Below, one piece after another: positions 8,685 through 20,797 of a stretch of DNA of 64,000 bases; positions within the stretch are counted from its first letter, which is position 1; each line of letters starts with the position of its first letter. A program made the translations under genes and the position numbers. The stretch covers positions 86,963-150,962 of the forward strand of contig NZ_KB849627.1 of NCBI RefSeq assembly GCF_000368685.1. Direction: 5' to 3'. The notes below the pieces were generated by a model, which was not told where the DNA came from, ran no database searches, and was given only the letters and a program-made list of their open reading frames with translations. Source of the DNA: Acinetobacter baylyi DSM 14961 = CIP 107474. Lineage in GTDB: Bacteria; Pseudomonadota; Gammaproteobacteria; Pseudomonadales; Moraxellaceae.

Positions 8685-10238
8685 TCATGCCGAGTGAGCT
8701 TGGGTTGAAGAAGCCAAATGCGCTTTATAATCTTCAATCAGTTTGCGTTTCAGTATTTTCCCTGTCGCTTCTCTTGGAAAGTTTTGACAAAATTCAAAAA
8801 CCTGTGGGCATTTCACACCACCTAAAGCTTGACGCACAAATTGTTTGAGTTTCTGGGCTTCATCTGCGCTCGACAAAATACACGCTTTAAGCTGAACAAT
8901 TGCAACCACTTTTTCGCCCATTTCGTCATCAGGAATTCCAAAAACGGCGGTATCATTCACATCAGGATGTGTCATTAATAGATTTTCTATTTCTTGAGGA
9001 TAAATATTGACTCCACCCGAAATAATCATGAAGTTTTTACGATCGGTCAGATATAAATAGCCATCTTCATCTACCCAGCCAATATCGCCCAATGTGGCCC
9101 AACCTTGCTTGCTATAAGCTGTTTTAGTTTTTTCAGGGTCTTTGTAGTATTCAAACTGTGGGCCATCCGCAAAATAAATATCACCAATTTGCCCCACAGC
9201 CAGTTCGTTTTGCTGTTCATCCAGTACTTTAATTTTTCCTAGTACTGCTTTACCGACTGAACCTGGTTTATCAAGCCATTGCACTGAATCCAATGCAGTA
9301 ATCCCACATTGTTCAGTGCCTGAATAATATTCATGTAAAAGTGGTCCCCACCAGTCAATCATTGCCTGCTTAACTGGTACGGGACACGGTGCAGCCGCAT
9401 GAATGACAGCCTTAAGCGAGGATGAATCAAAACTCTGACGTCTGGTTTCTGGCAAGTTAAGTAACCGAATGAAATGTGTCGGCACAAAGGTGGCATGACT
9501 GATCTGATATTGCTCAATTAAATTGAGCGTTTGCTCTGCATCATACTTATCCATGATCACCACAGTGCCACCAAAACGATGAACAGCTAAGGCCCATCGT
9601 AACGGCGCAGCATGATAAAGCGGTGAGGTCGATAAATACAGGGTGTCTTGATTCATCTGGTATAAATCACGTCCCATCGCCATTAGTGGCACTGGCTGCA
9701 TCAAATCACCTTCAGGTAAAGGCGGACGTACACCTTTAGGACGACCCGTAGAACCAGAAGAATACAACATATCCCCGCCTGGACTTGGGTCTGTAATATC
9801 ATCTTCCCGACATTGGCTGAGCGCTTGTGTGAAAGAAGCCACTGAGGTTTTTTGCCCTGTGGCATATAAATAGACATAATCCAGTTGACTCAATTGGAGT
9901 GCTTCTAAAGCGGTATCGACCAAACATTCCGAGACAATCAATATTTTGCTTTCTGAATTATCTAGAATATAAGCCAGATCTTTTGCGGAGGTTTTACACG
10001 AAATCGCGGTGAGATAAAGTCCTGAACGCTGTGCTGCCCACGCCACCGTAAAAATATCGATACTGTTTTCAAGCAATATCGAAACCACATCACCACGCTT
10101 GAGACCATGTTGACGAAATAAATGTGCGCAGCGATTTGCCAACGCATTCATTTGTGCATAGCTTAGAACTTGCTGCGTACTGGCAAAGATACAAGCCGCT
10201 TTATCAGGGGTGTTCTGTGCATGAACCATTGGATGCAT
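8685..10238 (-). CDS. acyl-CoA synthetase (AMP-forming)
   Basis: A 517-residue ligase that would activate the acid product as a CoA thioester. The adenylate-forming signature is YSSGSTGRPKG, with HEYYSGTEQCG, the hinge region LTDRKNFMIISGG and the C-terminal Lys in ATGKILKRKL. I chose the ATG at 10238 (Met-His-Pro-Met) because the longer frame overlaps the upstream hydratase by 56 bases, whereas this start has GAGG upstream and gives normal family length. It is the last gene of the long 17-8.7 kb operon. Confidence 0.88.
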   Translation of the reverse strand: MHPMVHAQNTPDKAACIFASTQQVLSYAQMNALANRCAHLFRQHGLKRGDVVSILLENSIDIFTVAWAAQRSGLYLTAISCKTSAKDLAYILDNSESKILIVSECLVDTALEALQLSQLDYVYLYATGQKTSVASFTQALSQCREDDITDPSPGGDMLYSSGSTGRPKGVRPPLPEGDLMQPVPLMAMGRDLYQMNQDTLYLSTSPLYHAAPLRWALAVHRFGGTVVIMDKYDAEQTLNLIEQYQISHATFVPTHFIRLLNLPETRRQSFDSSSLKAVIHAAAPCPVPVKQAMIDWWGPLLHEYYSGTEQCGITALDSVQWLDKPGSVGKAVLGKIKVLDEQQNELAVGQIGDIYFADGPQFEYYKDPEKTKTAYSKQGWATLGDIGWVDEDGYLYLTDRKNFMIISGGVNIYPQEIENLLMTHPDVNDTAVFGIPDDEMGEKVVAIVQLKACILSSADEAQKLKQFVRQALGGVKCPQVFEFCQNFPREATGKILKRKLIEDYKAHLASSTQAHSA

Positions 10239-10278
10239 CTCTTGATCCTCATTCCATGTGGCATTTTTAATTTGAAAA

Positions 10279-11055
10279 TTAACGCCCTTTCCATTCTGGT
10301 GTGCGTTTCTGTGCAAATGCTTTTGGTCCTTCAATCACATCCTCTGAATTCAGCATGCATTGCATCGCATTGTACTGCCATTGCTCCTGCATGGCTTGTT
10401 CAACCGAACTCTCCAACCCTCTTAACACGGTCTGTTTGGTAGCACGTATCGATAGCGGACTACATGCCAAGATTTCATTTGCCCATCTCTTCGCTGCTTC
10501 GAGTACGGGTCCACTGGTTACTTCATTGACAAAACCCAGCTCGAATCCTTCTTGTGCCGATACCCGACGTCCCGTAAGCAACATTCCCATACTTCTTTTT
10601 AACCCAATGACTTGAGGTAAACGTTGCATTCCACCTGCCAAGGCAGCCAAACCGACTCTTGGCTCAGGCAAGGCAAAAACAGCATTTTCAGATGCAATAA
10701 TTAAGTCGCAAGCTAAAGCCAGCTCAAACCCACCACCCATTGCGACGCCATTTACAGCAGCAATGACAGGTTTAGTTAAATCGAAACGTGCTGTTAAACC
10801 TGCAAAACCTGATTGCGGTGTCACCAGACCACCACCTGCTGCTTGTTGTTTTAAATCATGACCTGCACAAAACGCTTTTTCCCCTACACCCGTCACAATC
10901 GCAACCCATTGCTCATCATCATTTTGAAATTGATCAAAAGCTTGAGCCAACTCCTCATGGGCAGATGCATTTAATGCATTAAAACTTGCAGGACGATTGA
11001 GAGTAATAATTGTTAAATGTTGCTGTTTTTCAACCTGAATAAAGTGGTATTCCAT
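10279..11055 (-). CDS. enoyl-CoA hydratase/isomerase (crotonase)
   Basis: A 258-residue crotonase. The oxyanion-hole segments are FCAGHDLKQ and GVAMGGGFELALACD; the two catalytic-position Glu residues are seen in GGFELA and LPEPRVGLAA. It would hydrate a 2-enoyl-CoA in the side-chain beta-oxidation. The ATG at 11055 has AAGGAG 7 nt upstream; an in-frame GTG two codons earlier is less likely. It is one of two crotonases in the operon. Confidence 0.88.
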   Translation of the reverse strand: MEYHFIQVEKQQHLTIITLNRPASFNALNASAHEELAQAFDQFQNDDEQWVAIVTGVGEKAFCAGHDLKQQAAGGGLVTPQSGFAGLTARFDLTKPVIAAVNGVAMGGGFELALACDLIIASENAVFALPEPRVGLAALAGGMQRLPQVIGLKRSMGMLLTGRRVSAQEGFELGFVNEVTSGPVLEAAKRWANEILACSPLSIRATKQTVLRGLESSVEQAMQEQWQYNAMQCMLNSEDVIEGPKAFAQKRTPEWKGR

Positions 11056-11087
11056 TGCCACTCTCCTTAGATTTTTTAATTGATAAT

Positions 11088-13218
<2,131 letters not shown>

Positions 13219-13222
<4 letters not shown>

Positions 13223-14013
13223 ATTTCACTATCCTGATTAAATTGTGCTGCACGTTTTTCTAGAAACGCCACAAGTCCTTCTTTGGCTGATTCACCTAGA
13301 CTGATTGCTGCAATACTGCGCGCTTCAAGCTCCAGATGTGTTTCAAGGGTATTTTGATGGCTATTCAACAATAGCTGTTTGACATTGGATAACGCAGGTG
13401 TGGCACTATTCAGCAACTGCTCAATCAATGCAGTTTGACGCTTTTGCAGTTGCTCAGTGGTGACCACTTCACTAATCAGACCGATTTGATCTGCTTCAGC
13501 AGCGCTCAGTTTTTGATTGAGTATTAAAATCTGTTGGGCTTTGCGTAAACCGACCAATTTAGGCAAATGCCATGTCAATCCAGCGTCTGGACTTAAACCA
13601 ATCGCCCCATAAGATGGTGCAAATTGCGCATTTTCAACTGCAATAACCACATCCCCAATCAGCGCCAGACTCATACCAGCACCTGCTGCAGTTCCATTGA
13701 CCACCACCAATAAAGGCTTGTTCATACGCATAAATCGCGAAATGGCTAAATGTAAAATACCCGCAAGCTCACTTAAAAAAGCAGGTACCTGCGCTTGAGC
13801 TTCAGTAAATGCAGCAATATCACCTCCAGCACAGAAAAAACGTCCAGCCCCTGTAAGGACAACACAGCGAATGCTTCGATCCTGATCACATTGAATTGCA
13901 GCATGAAGTAGCGCTTGTGCAAGTGCCAAATCAATCGCATTGCCTTGCTGGGGACGATTTAAAGTTAAATACGCCACACCTTTTTCTACTTCAACTAAAA
14001 GATGCTGACTCAT
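13219..14013 (-). CDS. enoyl-CoA hydratase/isomerase (second crotonase)
   Basis: A 264-residue crotonase with oxyanion segments FFCAGGDIAAF and GTAAGAGMSLALIGD. At the positions where hydratases usually hold the two catalytic Glu it shows Met-Ser-Leu and an Asp (LSPDAGLTW), so it resembles the PaaG-type isomerase branch more than a classical hydratase. That suggests a double-bond shift or ring/branched-chain step. It overlaps both neighbours by 4 bases. Confidence 0.83.
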
Positions 14014-15074
14014 TGGCAGGCCTCCATTGCTTCACGCGCGAGACGTGCCAAGATGGGGAAGCTTTTAGCACGTTCCTGGGCATGAATGGAGGCCGCAGAT
14101 CCACGAATGACACGCCCCTTAATGCCATGAAAAATTGCCGCCAAGCGGAAAAAATTAAATGCGACATAAAATTTCCATTGTGAAATACTCTGTCGGCCTG
14201 TGCGTGCACAGTAACTTTCTATATATTCTTGCTCTGTCGGAATATTCATAGCTTCAATATCGGTATCGACCAGACCCGCGACAATGTCAGGCGGCATTTG
14301 ATACATCATGGCGTGGTAGGCAAAATCAGCGAGGGGATGACCTAATGTTGATAATTCCCAATCCAGAACAGCCAAAATTTTGGGTTCAGTGGGATGAAAA
14401 ATCATGTTGTCGCAGCGAAAATCACCATGAACGATGCGAGTTTCATCCCCTTGTGGAATGTGTTTCGGTAACCATTCAATCAGCATATCCATATTAGAAT
14501 CATGCCCTGCTTCAGGGTCATTAAGATACTGTTTTGACCAACGTGCAATCTGTCGTTCAAAATAATTGCCAGACTTACCATAATCCTCAAGCTTCAACGC
14601 AATGGGATCGAGGCTATGTAATTTAGCAATAGTTTGATTCATGGCATCAAAATATAAAGGACGCTGTTGTAGTGATACCTCTGCAAAAGATGCATCCCAA
14701 AAAATTCGTCCTTCGACTTTGTCCATAAGGTAAAACTCAGTTCCCAGAATCGAAGTATCGGTACAGAGTCCATGAATTTTAGCCACAGGAAAACCTGTTT
14801 GATATAAAGTAGTTTGAATACGTGCTTCTCGCTCTACCGCATGTGCACCCTTTAATGCACCATTGGGCTTTTTACGCAGTACATAACTTGCATCAGGGGT
14901 CTTGATCTGATACGTCGGAACAGACTGGCCACCTTTAAACTGACTAATTTCAATATCACCTGAAAAATCACTCACATGAGCTCGCATCCATTCAATTACA
15001 GCATGCTTATTCAGTTCCATACCTGCTCTTACGGCAGCAACCCCGGTATTGGCTTGCGCATTTAAACTCGTCAT
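14010..15074 (-). CDS. APH-fold phosphotransferase (acyl-CoA dehydrogenase-associated kinase)
   Basis: A 354-residue aminoglycoside-phosphotransferase-fold protein, of the kind fused to or paired with ACAD10/ACAD11 and LvaA-type enzymes. The catalytic loop IVHGDFRCDNMIFHP and the metal-binding segment AVLDWELSTLGHPLADF are intact. In the levulinate pathway a homologous kinase phosphorylates 4-hydroxyacyl-CoA so that the partner dehydrogenase-like enzyme can remove the phosphate. It is directly next to the acyl-CoA dehydrogenase gene here. An ATG at 15074 follows GGAGG by 7 nt. Confidence 0.85.
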   Translation of the reverse strand: MTSLNAQANTGVAAVRAGMELNKHAVIEWMRAHVSDFSGDIEISQFKGGQSVPTYQIKTPDASYVLRKKPNGALKGAHAVEREARIQTTLYQTGFPVAKIHGLCTDTSILGTEFYLMDKVEGRIFWDASFAEVSLQQRPLYFDAMNQTIAKLHSLDPIALKLEDYGKSGNYFERQIARWSKQYLNDPEAGHDSNMDMLIEWLPKHIPQGDETRIVHGDFRCDNMIFHPTEPKILAVLDWELSTLGHPLADFAYHAMMYQMPPDIVAGLVDTDIEAMNIPTEQEYIESYCARTGRQSISQWKFYVAFNFFRLAAIFHGIKGRVIRGSAASIHAQERAKSFPILARLAREAMEACQ

Positions 15075-15077
15075 CAC

Positions 15078-16271
15078 TCAGCCTCCTTGCTTCTGTTGCT
15101 TGCTTCGTTTCAGCCAATCTCGCTTAATTTTCTTTGCAATTGACCACTTATGTACTTCGGTCGGACCGTCATAAATACGAAAGGCTCGAATCTCACGGAA
15201 TACTTGCTCGACAATTGTTTGCTCGGTCAAACCAGAGCCACCCATCACTTGTACACAACGATCAGCCACTCGCATTAAGGTTTCACTCACCGATACTTTT
15301 GCCATCGAACTTTCAAATGTACCCAATTCACCCTGATCTAAAACCGAGGCACACCAATTAATCATGAGTTCAACCTGCTTTAGATCAATAAGGTTTTCGG
15401 CCAGCATAAAGCTGCATCCTTCATGATCAATCAGCAACTGTCCAAATGCCATACGCTGATTGGCATATTCGGTCGCAATTTCATTGGCACGCAAACAGGC
15501 ACCATACCAGCGCATACAATGCGAAAGACGGGCTGGAGAAAGCCGAACCTGCGCATATTTAAAACCTTCACCCGGTTCACCTAGCATTTGTTGTGCTGGC
15601 ACTCGCAAGTCATTCATCCATAATGTTGCATGCCCACCTGGCATTGAACTGTCAATGGTACGTGGTACTTGCTCAATCTGAATCGCAGGATGCGGCAATT
15701 CGACCAGAAACATACAAGCACCTTGTTCTGCCTTAGCCATAATAATGCCGACCTGTGCACCATCTGCACCAGTAATAAAGGCTTTTCGACCACGAATGAC
15801 CCACTCATCGCCCTCTTTCCAACAACGCGTTTGCATCATGGATGGATCAGAACCTGCGCCATTTTCTTGCGCAGGTTCGGTCATAAAAAAAGCAGAACGT
15901 GCATTTCCTTCGACCAAAGGCTTTAGAAATTTTTGCTTGATAAAATCACTGCCCACTTGACCTAACAAATACATATTGCCTTCGTCAGGCGCGGCAGTTT
16001 GACAAGCCAGCGGCCCTAAGGGTGATAAACCCGTTTTAATCAAAACCTGTGCTGTTCCACGCTGACTTAAATGTGTACCATCAGGCAAAATATGTGGTGC
16101 AAGAACCCCCGCCTCACGCGCTTTCTCTCGCAGTTCAACAGCCAATTCTTCGGTTGGGCAATTGTGATGATCACGCCGTGGGTCACGCTCATACGGAATT
16201 ACCACCTCACGTACAAACTTTTCAACCTTAATGGCGATGTCATGTGCCAGATTTAAATCATTATTGATCAT
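15078..16271 (-). CDS. acyl-CoA dehydrogenase (ACAD10/11-like)
   Basis: A 397-residue flavoprotein with the ACAD middle-domain pattern FFMTEPAQENGAGSD and WVIRGRKAFITGADGA, and the C-terminal pattern VMGGSGLTE and RIYDGPTEVHKWSIAKK. The last segment is typical of the ACAD11 branch. With the adjacent kinase it probably handles a 4- (or 5-) hydroxyacyl-CoA rather than a plain acyl-CoA. It overlaps the upstream SDR by 4 bases. Confidence 0.88.
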   Translation of the reverse strand: MINNDLNLAHDIAIKVEKFVREVVIPYERDPRRDHHNCPTEELAVELREKAREAGVLAPHILPDGTHLSQRGTAQVLIKTGLSPLGPLACQTAAPDEGNMYLLGQVGSDFIKQKFLKPLVEGNARSAFFMTEPAQENGAGSDPSMMQTRCWKEGDEWVIRGRKAFITGADGAQVGIIMAKAEQGACMFLVELPHPAIQIEQVPRTIDSSMPGGHATLWMNDLRVPAQQMLGEPGEGFKYAQVRLSPARLSHCMRWYGACLRANEIATEYANQRMAFGQLLIDHEGCSFMLAENLIDLKQVELMINWCASVLDQGELGTFESSMAKVSVSETLMRVADRCVQVMGGSGLTEQTIVEQVFREIRAFRIYDGPTEVHKWSIAKKIKRDWLKRSKQQKQGG

Positions 16272-17032
16272 TTTGCTGTCATCCGTATTGCACCATCTAA
16301 TCGGATCACTTCGCCATTTAACATTGGATTGAGGATGATACTTTCGACTAATTGGGCAAATTCATCAGGCTGCCCCAAACGGCTTGGAAATGGCACTTGA
16401 GCACCTAATGAGTCTTGAACATCTTGCGGTAACGTGGCTAATAAAGGTGTGAGAAAAATCCCTGGTGCGATGGTCATGACCCGAATGCCGTAACGTGCAA
16501 ACTCACGTGCCAAAGGCAAGGTCATGCCAACCACGCCTGCTTTGGAGGCTGCATAAGCAGGCTGACCTATTTGCCCATCAAACGCAGCTACACTGGCCGT
16601 ATTAATAATTACACCGCGTTCTTCACCTTCAACGGCTTCTCTATGCAGCCGTGCAGCAAATTTCGATAAAACATTAAATGTACCGTTTAAATTAATATTA
16701 ATAATCTTGCTGAAGGTGGATAACGCAAGTGGATTACCTTCACGATCAATGGCTTTACCAGGAGGACCAATACCTGCGCAATTCACCACAACGCGTACTT
16801 TCTTCTTATAAAATTCTTCTGCCTGTTGAAAAGCCTGATCAATCTGTTCTTCATTGGTCACATCGGCCTGCACAAATAGTCCACTGACCTGACGTGCAAG
16901 TTGTTCACCTAATGATTGATTTAAATCGATAATCACTAACCTTGCTCCTTGCTCAGCAAGGCGCTGTACAACTGCACCTCCTAAACCAGAAGCACCACCT
17001 GTCACGAGTACAACATTTCCCTTTAGCCTCAT
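16268..17032 (-). CDS. short-chain dehydrogenase (3-hydroxyacyl-CoA dehydrogenase type 2-like)
   Basis: A 254-residue SDR with the cofactor motif VTGGASGLGGAVV, NCAGIG, the catalytic Ser in NTASVAAFDGQIG and YAASK as the Tyr-Lys pair. ADVTNEEQI and the general layout match the HSD17B10 type of 3-hydroxyacyl-CoA dehydrogenases. It is the first gene of the operon that ends with the acyl-CoA synthetase, and would supply the third beta-oxidation step. Confidence 0.9.
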   Translation of the reverse strand: MRLKGNVVLVTGGASGLGGAVVQRLAEQGARLVIIDLNQSLGEQLARQVSGLFVQADVTNEEQIDQAFQQAEEFYKKKVRVVVNCAGIGPPGKAIDREGNPLALSTFSKIININLNGTFNVLSKFAARLHREAVEGEERGVIINTASVAAFDGQIGQPAYAASKAGVVGMTLPLAREFARYGIRVMTIAPGIFLTPLLATLPQDVQDSLGAQVPFPSRLGQPDEFAQLVESIILNPMLNGEVIRLDGAIRMTAK

Positions 17033-17048
17033 TTTTTACTCCATTAAA

Positions 17049-17077
17049 ACTCATAAGTAAGTATTATTCTTAAGAGT
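17049..17077. promoter_or_regulatory. imperfect inverted repeat before the beta-oxidation operon
   Basis: ACTCATAAG at 17049-17057 pairs with CTTAAGAGT at 17069-17077 with one mismatch, 17-45 bases upstream of the SDR ATG. The location suits an operator. Which regulator binds is unknown; the TetR protein at the window start is one guess. Confidence 0.35.
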
Positions 17078-17441
17078 AAAATTAGAAGCACCATTTGCTA
17101 AAGTCAACGCAATGAAAAGAATGATCAAAAAGCGTAAAAAAAATGATCATATTCTTTGATTAAAAAAAATAAAAAATTCAATACCAAATTTACCAATCGA
17201 AAAATATCGAACAGCATTGAATAAAAAGCATAAAATTTGAACAATAGACACTCGATTATGTGCTTGCTAACGCATATCAATCTACTGATTTTAAATACTT
17301 GAAATAACACAATTCAGAGTATGTCGGGTATCCGAGTTGCATGTTAAGTTAAAACCGTTTGGACAAAATTTATTCTTTAAGTATCTAGGCATTAAAGTCG
17401 TAGGTTTATGCAACAAAGTCCCTTATTTTTAAAATAAAAAG
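17078..17441. other. AT-rich intergenic stretch
   Basis: About 360 bases between the beta-oxidation operon and the IS3 remnant. It should hold the operon promoter. I see no gene; the one 61-codon frame here is low-complexity Phe/Leu/Ile without a ribosome binding site. Confidence 0.4.
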
Positions 17442-17587
17442 TCATAGCCGTACGGCCTTTAGCCATTTATAAATGCTGTGCTGTGATACGCCGAAACGTT
17501 CTGCAACATCAATGACAGATATCCACGTTCAGTAATCAATTTAACAGCTTCATCTTTAAATTCTGGGGTGTATCGTTGTCCACTCAT
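17442..17587 (-). pseudogene. IS3-family orfA remnant, frameshifted
   Basis: Starts MSGQRYTPEFKDEAVKLI, the standard helix-turn-helix N terminus of IS3 OrfA. The frame breaks after about 25 codons; in the next frame it continues as DVAERFGVSQHSIYKWLKAV. A one-base deletion explains this. The stop follows the helix-turn-helix, so the rest of orfA is missing. An end-like sequence TGAGTCAAACTGGACAGCC (complement of 17640-17658) lies upstream of its start. Confidence 0.7.
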
Positions 17588-17640
17588 AATGTTCTCTCCT
17601 ATGCAAAAAGAATAGACAATATTTATCTAGGAGAGTGGTG

Positions 17641-17745
17641 GCTGTCCAGTTTGACTCATTGGAGCAATTGCAGGACTATGCTACAAAATGGCTGTGGTTT
17701 TACAATCACCAGCGACCACACAAAGCCAGTGAAGGATATTCTTGG
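17641..17745 (+). pseudogene. IS3-family orfB C-terminal remnant
   Basis: In-frame plus-strand stretch containing LEQLQDYATKWLWFYNHQRP, the C-terminal part of IS3-type DDE transposases (the FYNxxRPH motif). It runs opposite to the orfA remnant and ends at the join with the IS5-type sequence, so the two IS3 pieces have been rearranged. Confidence 0.65.
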
Positions 17746-18120
17746 GTAAATTAAACAAAACCGACTTAAAGTACCTTCAACTTAACGAACAACCCTGAAA
17801 GCTGTCGACTCTGATACAGCTTGATTTGCAGCAACATCAAATAAGGTTCAGTATTCTCTGCAATAGCTTAAGCAGAGTAAACTTGATCTTCAAGATAGAG
17901 TTCAGGTGGTCTGCCTTTAGAGAAAATTTGCATCTGCATGTCTTGAACCATTGGAGAAAATGTTGAACGAGATATACCTATATAACGCTTAAACTGAGAA
18001 TCTGAAAACTTTTTTGAGCCGAAGTATTTCATGCACAAATAATGCTTGAAAATCCAAAATCTTACAGCATGAATATTCACCAATAGATGAGTATTTTTCT
18101 GATTTATGAAAGAGGCTTTA
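17746..18120 (-). pseudogene. IS5-type transposase remnant, copy 1 (N-terminal part)
   Basis: The minus strand encodes KKFSDSQFKRYIGISRSTF and GRPPELYLEDQVYSA, the N-terminal domain of an IS5-type transposase, then stops. Further down, DNA matching copy 2 at 23.9-24.3 kb continues to 17746, where it abuts the IS3 fragment. The catalytic half is absent. Similarity to copy 2 ends near 18120 at GATTTATGAAAGAGG, which marks the IS edge. Confidence 0.7.
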
Positions 18121-18126
18121 TCTATA

Positions 18127-18165
18127 ATTTTCACCTCATAAAACACAGTTGCCTGAGGTGAAAAT
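18127..18165 (-). terminator. hairpin downstream of the hpa reductase gene
   Basis: A perfect 12-bp inverted repeat (ATTTTCACCTCA at 18127-18138, TGAGGTGAAAAT at 18154-18165). It lies 32 bases after the reductase stop on the minus strand, just outside the IS remnant, so it is probably the native terminator of the hpa oxygenase-reductase transcript. Confidence 0.6.
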
Positions 18166-18196
18166 AAATTCTATATTTATATAGATTCTAATGCGA

Positions 18197-19171
<975 letters not shown>

Positions 19172-19390
19172 TTAAACCATTGTAGGGTCAGCTTCCATGC
19201 CCATTACAGCACGACCTAAAATTTGTGCACATACATCATAGTCTGTATAAGCATGTGCGCCAGTCATGTGAGAATCCCGAAATAAACGCTGTAATTCACT
19301 GTTATCTAAAAAACTGGTTGCACCCGCACTCGCCATTAAACGATCAACAGCCTCGATACACATTTTGACTGCGTATGCTTGATAAAGTAA
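19172..19390 (-). pseudogene. C-terminal remnant of p-hydroxyphenylacetate hydroxylase oxygenase (C2)
   Basis: About 70 codons in frame, including YAVKMCIEAVDRLMASAGAT, SELQRLFRDSHMTGAH and the end GMEADPTMV. This matches the C terminus of the acyl-CoA-dehydrogenase-fold oxygenase C2. It ends 24 bases before the reductase start, the usual C2-C1 order. The frame is open up to about 19391 and then meets a stop inside the hpaR-derived DNA, so the first five-sixths of the gene is gone. Confidence 0.85.
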
Positions 19391-19391
19391 T

Positions 19392-19658
19392 CAATTGGCT
19401 GAACGCGCGTGTATTCTGAAACCAAGCTTGACTGGTATTTTAAACCGAATGCAAAATCTTGTGATTAAGCGCAAAGACGAACAAGACCAACGTATTTCAC
19501 TTATTCGCTTGAGTGAAGAAGGCTTAAATCATTTTGAACACCAAGCCGTCAAAATGGAAAAATCTTATGCACGAATTCAAGAACTCTATGGTGAAGAAAA
19601 GCTTAAAGAACTCATTGAAATGCTCAAAGATTTTGAAAAAGTCAGACTATCAGACTAA
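19392..19658 (+). pseudogene. C-terminal remnant of HpaR-type MarR regulator
   Basis: Plus-strand frame reading QLAERACILKPSLTG, NLVIKRKDEQDQRI and a C-terminal coiled helix. This is the recognition helix, wing and dimer helix of HpaR, the repressor of the homoprotocatechuate pathway. The N-terminal third is missing and the frame is closed by TAA 9 bases before the first conserved codon. A TTG at 19395 might allow a start, but the missing dimer and DNA-binding portions make function unlikely. Confidence 0.8.
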
Positions 19659-19673
19659 ATTAGGTCTCTTTAC

Positions 19674-19880
19674 TTATATTTTATCAACTGATGAATCAAA
19701 AGATATAATAGCAAAAGTCTGTTTTGCACTAATTAAGGTCGCCAGTAAGCAAGTGGCTAATCCTCCTAGTGCATCGAAACCAAAACGAAGTGAGGTATAA
19801 ATCTAGACTATTCTTCCTCTATACAACTCATGAGTATTACGTTGATGGGTTAATACATGTGCAATTAAAATACCTAAACC
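19674..19880 (-). pseudogene. decayed gene fragment, probably membrane protein
   Basis: The minus strand shows GLGILIAHVLTHQRNTHELY, an in-frame TAG, then RFGFDALGGLATCLLATLIS and a stop. The reading frame is consistent on both sides of the TAG, and the second part looks like a membrane helix. I do not recognise the family. Confidence 0.4.
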
Positions 19881-20152
19881 TCATAAAAATTAATGGAGCA
19901 AATGGACTAATGTAAAACCTCAACAATCCCAAGCATTAAGTTATTAGGTGATAAATTGTCAGCGAAACATTTTTACAGTCAAGTGAATAAAATGCATGCA
20001 CGTGTAGCTATCTTAAATAAATTTACAGAATTAACCCAACTCCATAGCCAATTTGTCACTTAAATTTAAACGAGTTAAAGACATTTCAAATTATAAATCC
20101 TTGTCCAACAAAGCCAGTATGGGTTAACTTTTTCAATCGAATCAGATGAATT
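19881..20152. other. intergenic stretch with a short unexplained frame
   Basis: The plus strand holds about 50 open codons (near 19912-20061, containing SAKHFYSQVNKMHARVAILN) with no start or ribosome binding site. It may be the end of a lost gene. I see nothing else. Confidence 0.3.
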
Positions 20153-20797
20153 TTATAGATGTTTTAAAAAGTACGATAAACCTTCTGGTGCACGTCCATT
20201 TAATCGGCTGCTAGTGGTGACACGAACCAGATTACTCCGAGTAACTTTACAGCATTGTTTAATAAATTTTTCAATTAATGAGACATCCTCATGACAAGGA
20301 ATAGGTTCAAAGCCACCTGCCTGAATATAGGCTTCGGCACTAAAGCTTAAATTCGCCCCATGGATATGTTGATGATCCATGCTGTCTTGATAGTGCGCCA
20401 GATATTTTTGCTGTTGTTGTACTGATAAGTGACTAAGATCATCCAGTGTAACGACTCCACAAATGGCATCTGTAGGTTGATGTAGCATTTGGCAGAGTAT
20501 CCAGTCTGAATCAACAATGGTATCGGCATCCGTGCAAGCGACCCAGATCACGCCCTGATCAATTAACTGTCGAATGCCAAGATCTCTCGCCTTACCTACA
20601 CAAGCAAAATTACATTCAATCCAGTTCACTTGATGTGATTCTACAACCGAGCGGGACTGATCCGTGCAACTGTCCAACACCACTAAAATCTCGACCTGTT
20701 CATGGCCCGTGTGCTGTATGGCCTGTTGGATCGACTGCAAACAGGCAGATAAATGCTGTTCTTCATTATGAGCCGGGATAACAATACCTATTTTCAT
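20153..20797 (-). CDS. glycosyltransferase family 2
   Basis: A 214-residue GT-A glycosyltransferase. It starts IGIVIPAHNEEQHLSACL, has the metal-binding ACTDADTIV motif near residue 90 and a late HEDVSL motif. There are no membrane segments, so it acts in the cytoplasm or at the membrane face. Its start overlaps the methyltransferase stop by 4 bases. It is the last gene of a four-gene overlapping cluster with a PIG-L deacetylase, which together suggest building of a sugar-containing small molecule or surface group. Confidence 0.85.
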   Translation of the reverse strand: MKIGIVIPAHNEEQHLSACLQSIQQAIQHTGHEQVEILVVLDSCTDQSRSVVESHQVNWIECNFACVGKARDLGIRQLIDQGVIWVACTDADTIVDSDWILCQMLHQPTDAICGVVTLDDLSHLSVQQQQKYLAHYQDSMDHQHIHGANLSFSAEAYIQAGGFEPIPCHEDVSLIEKFIKQCCKVTRSNLVRVTTSSRLNGRAPEGLSYFLKHL

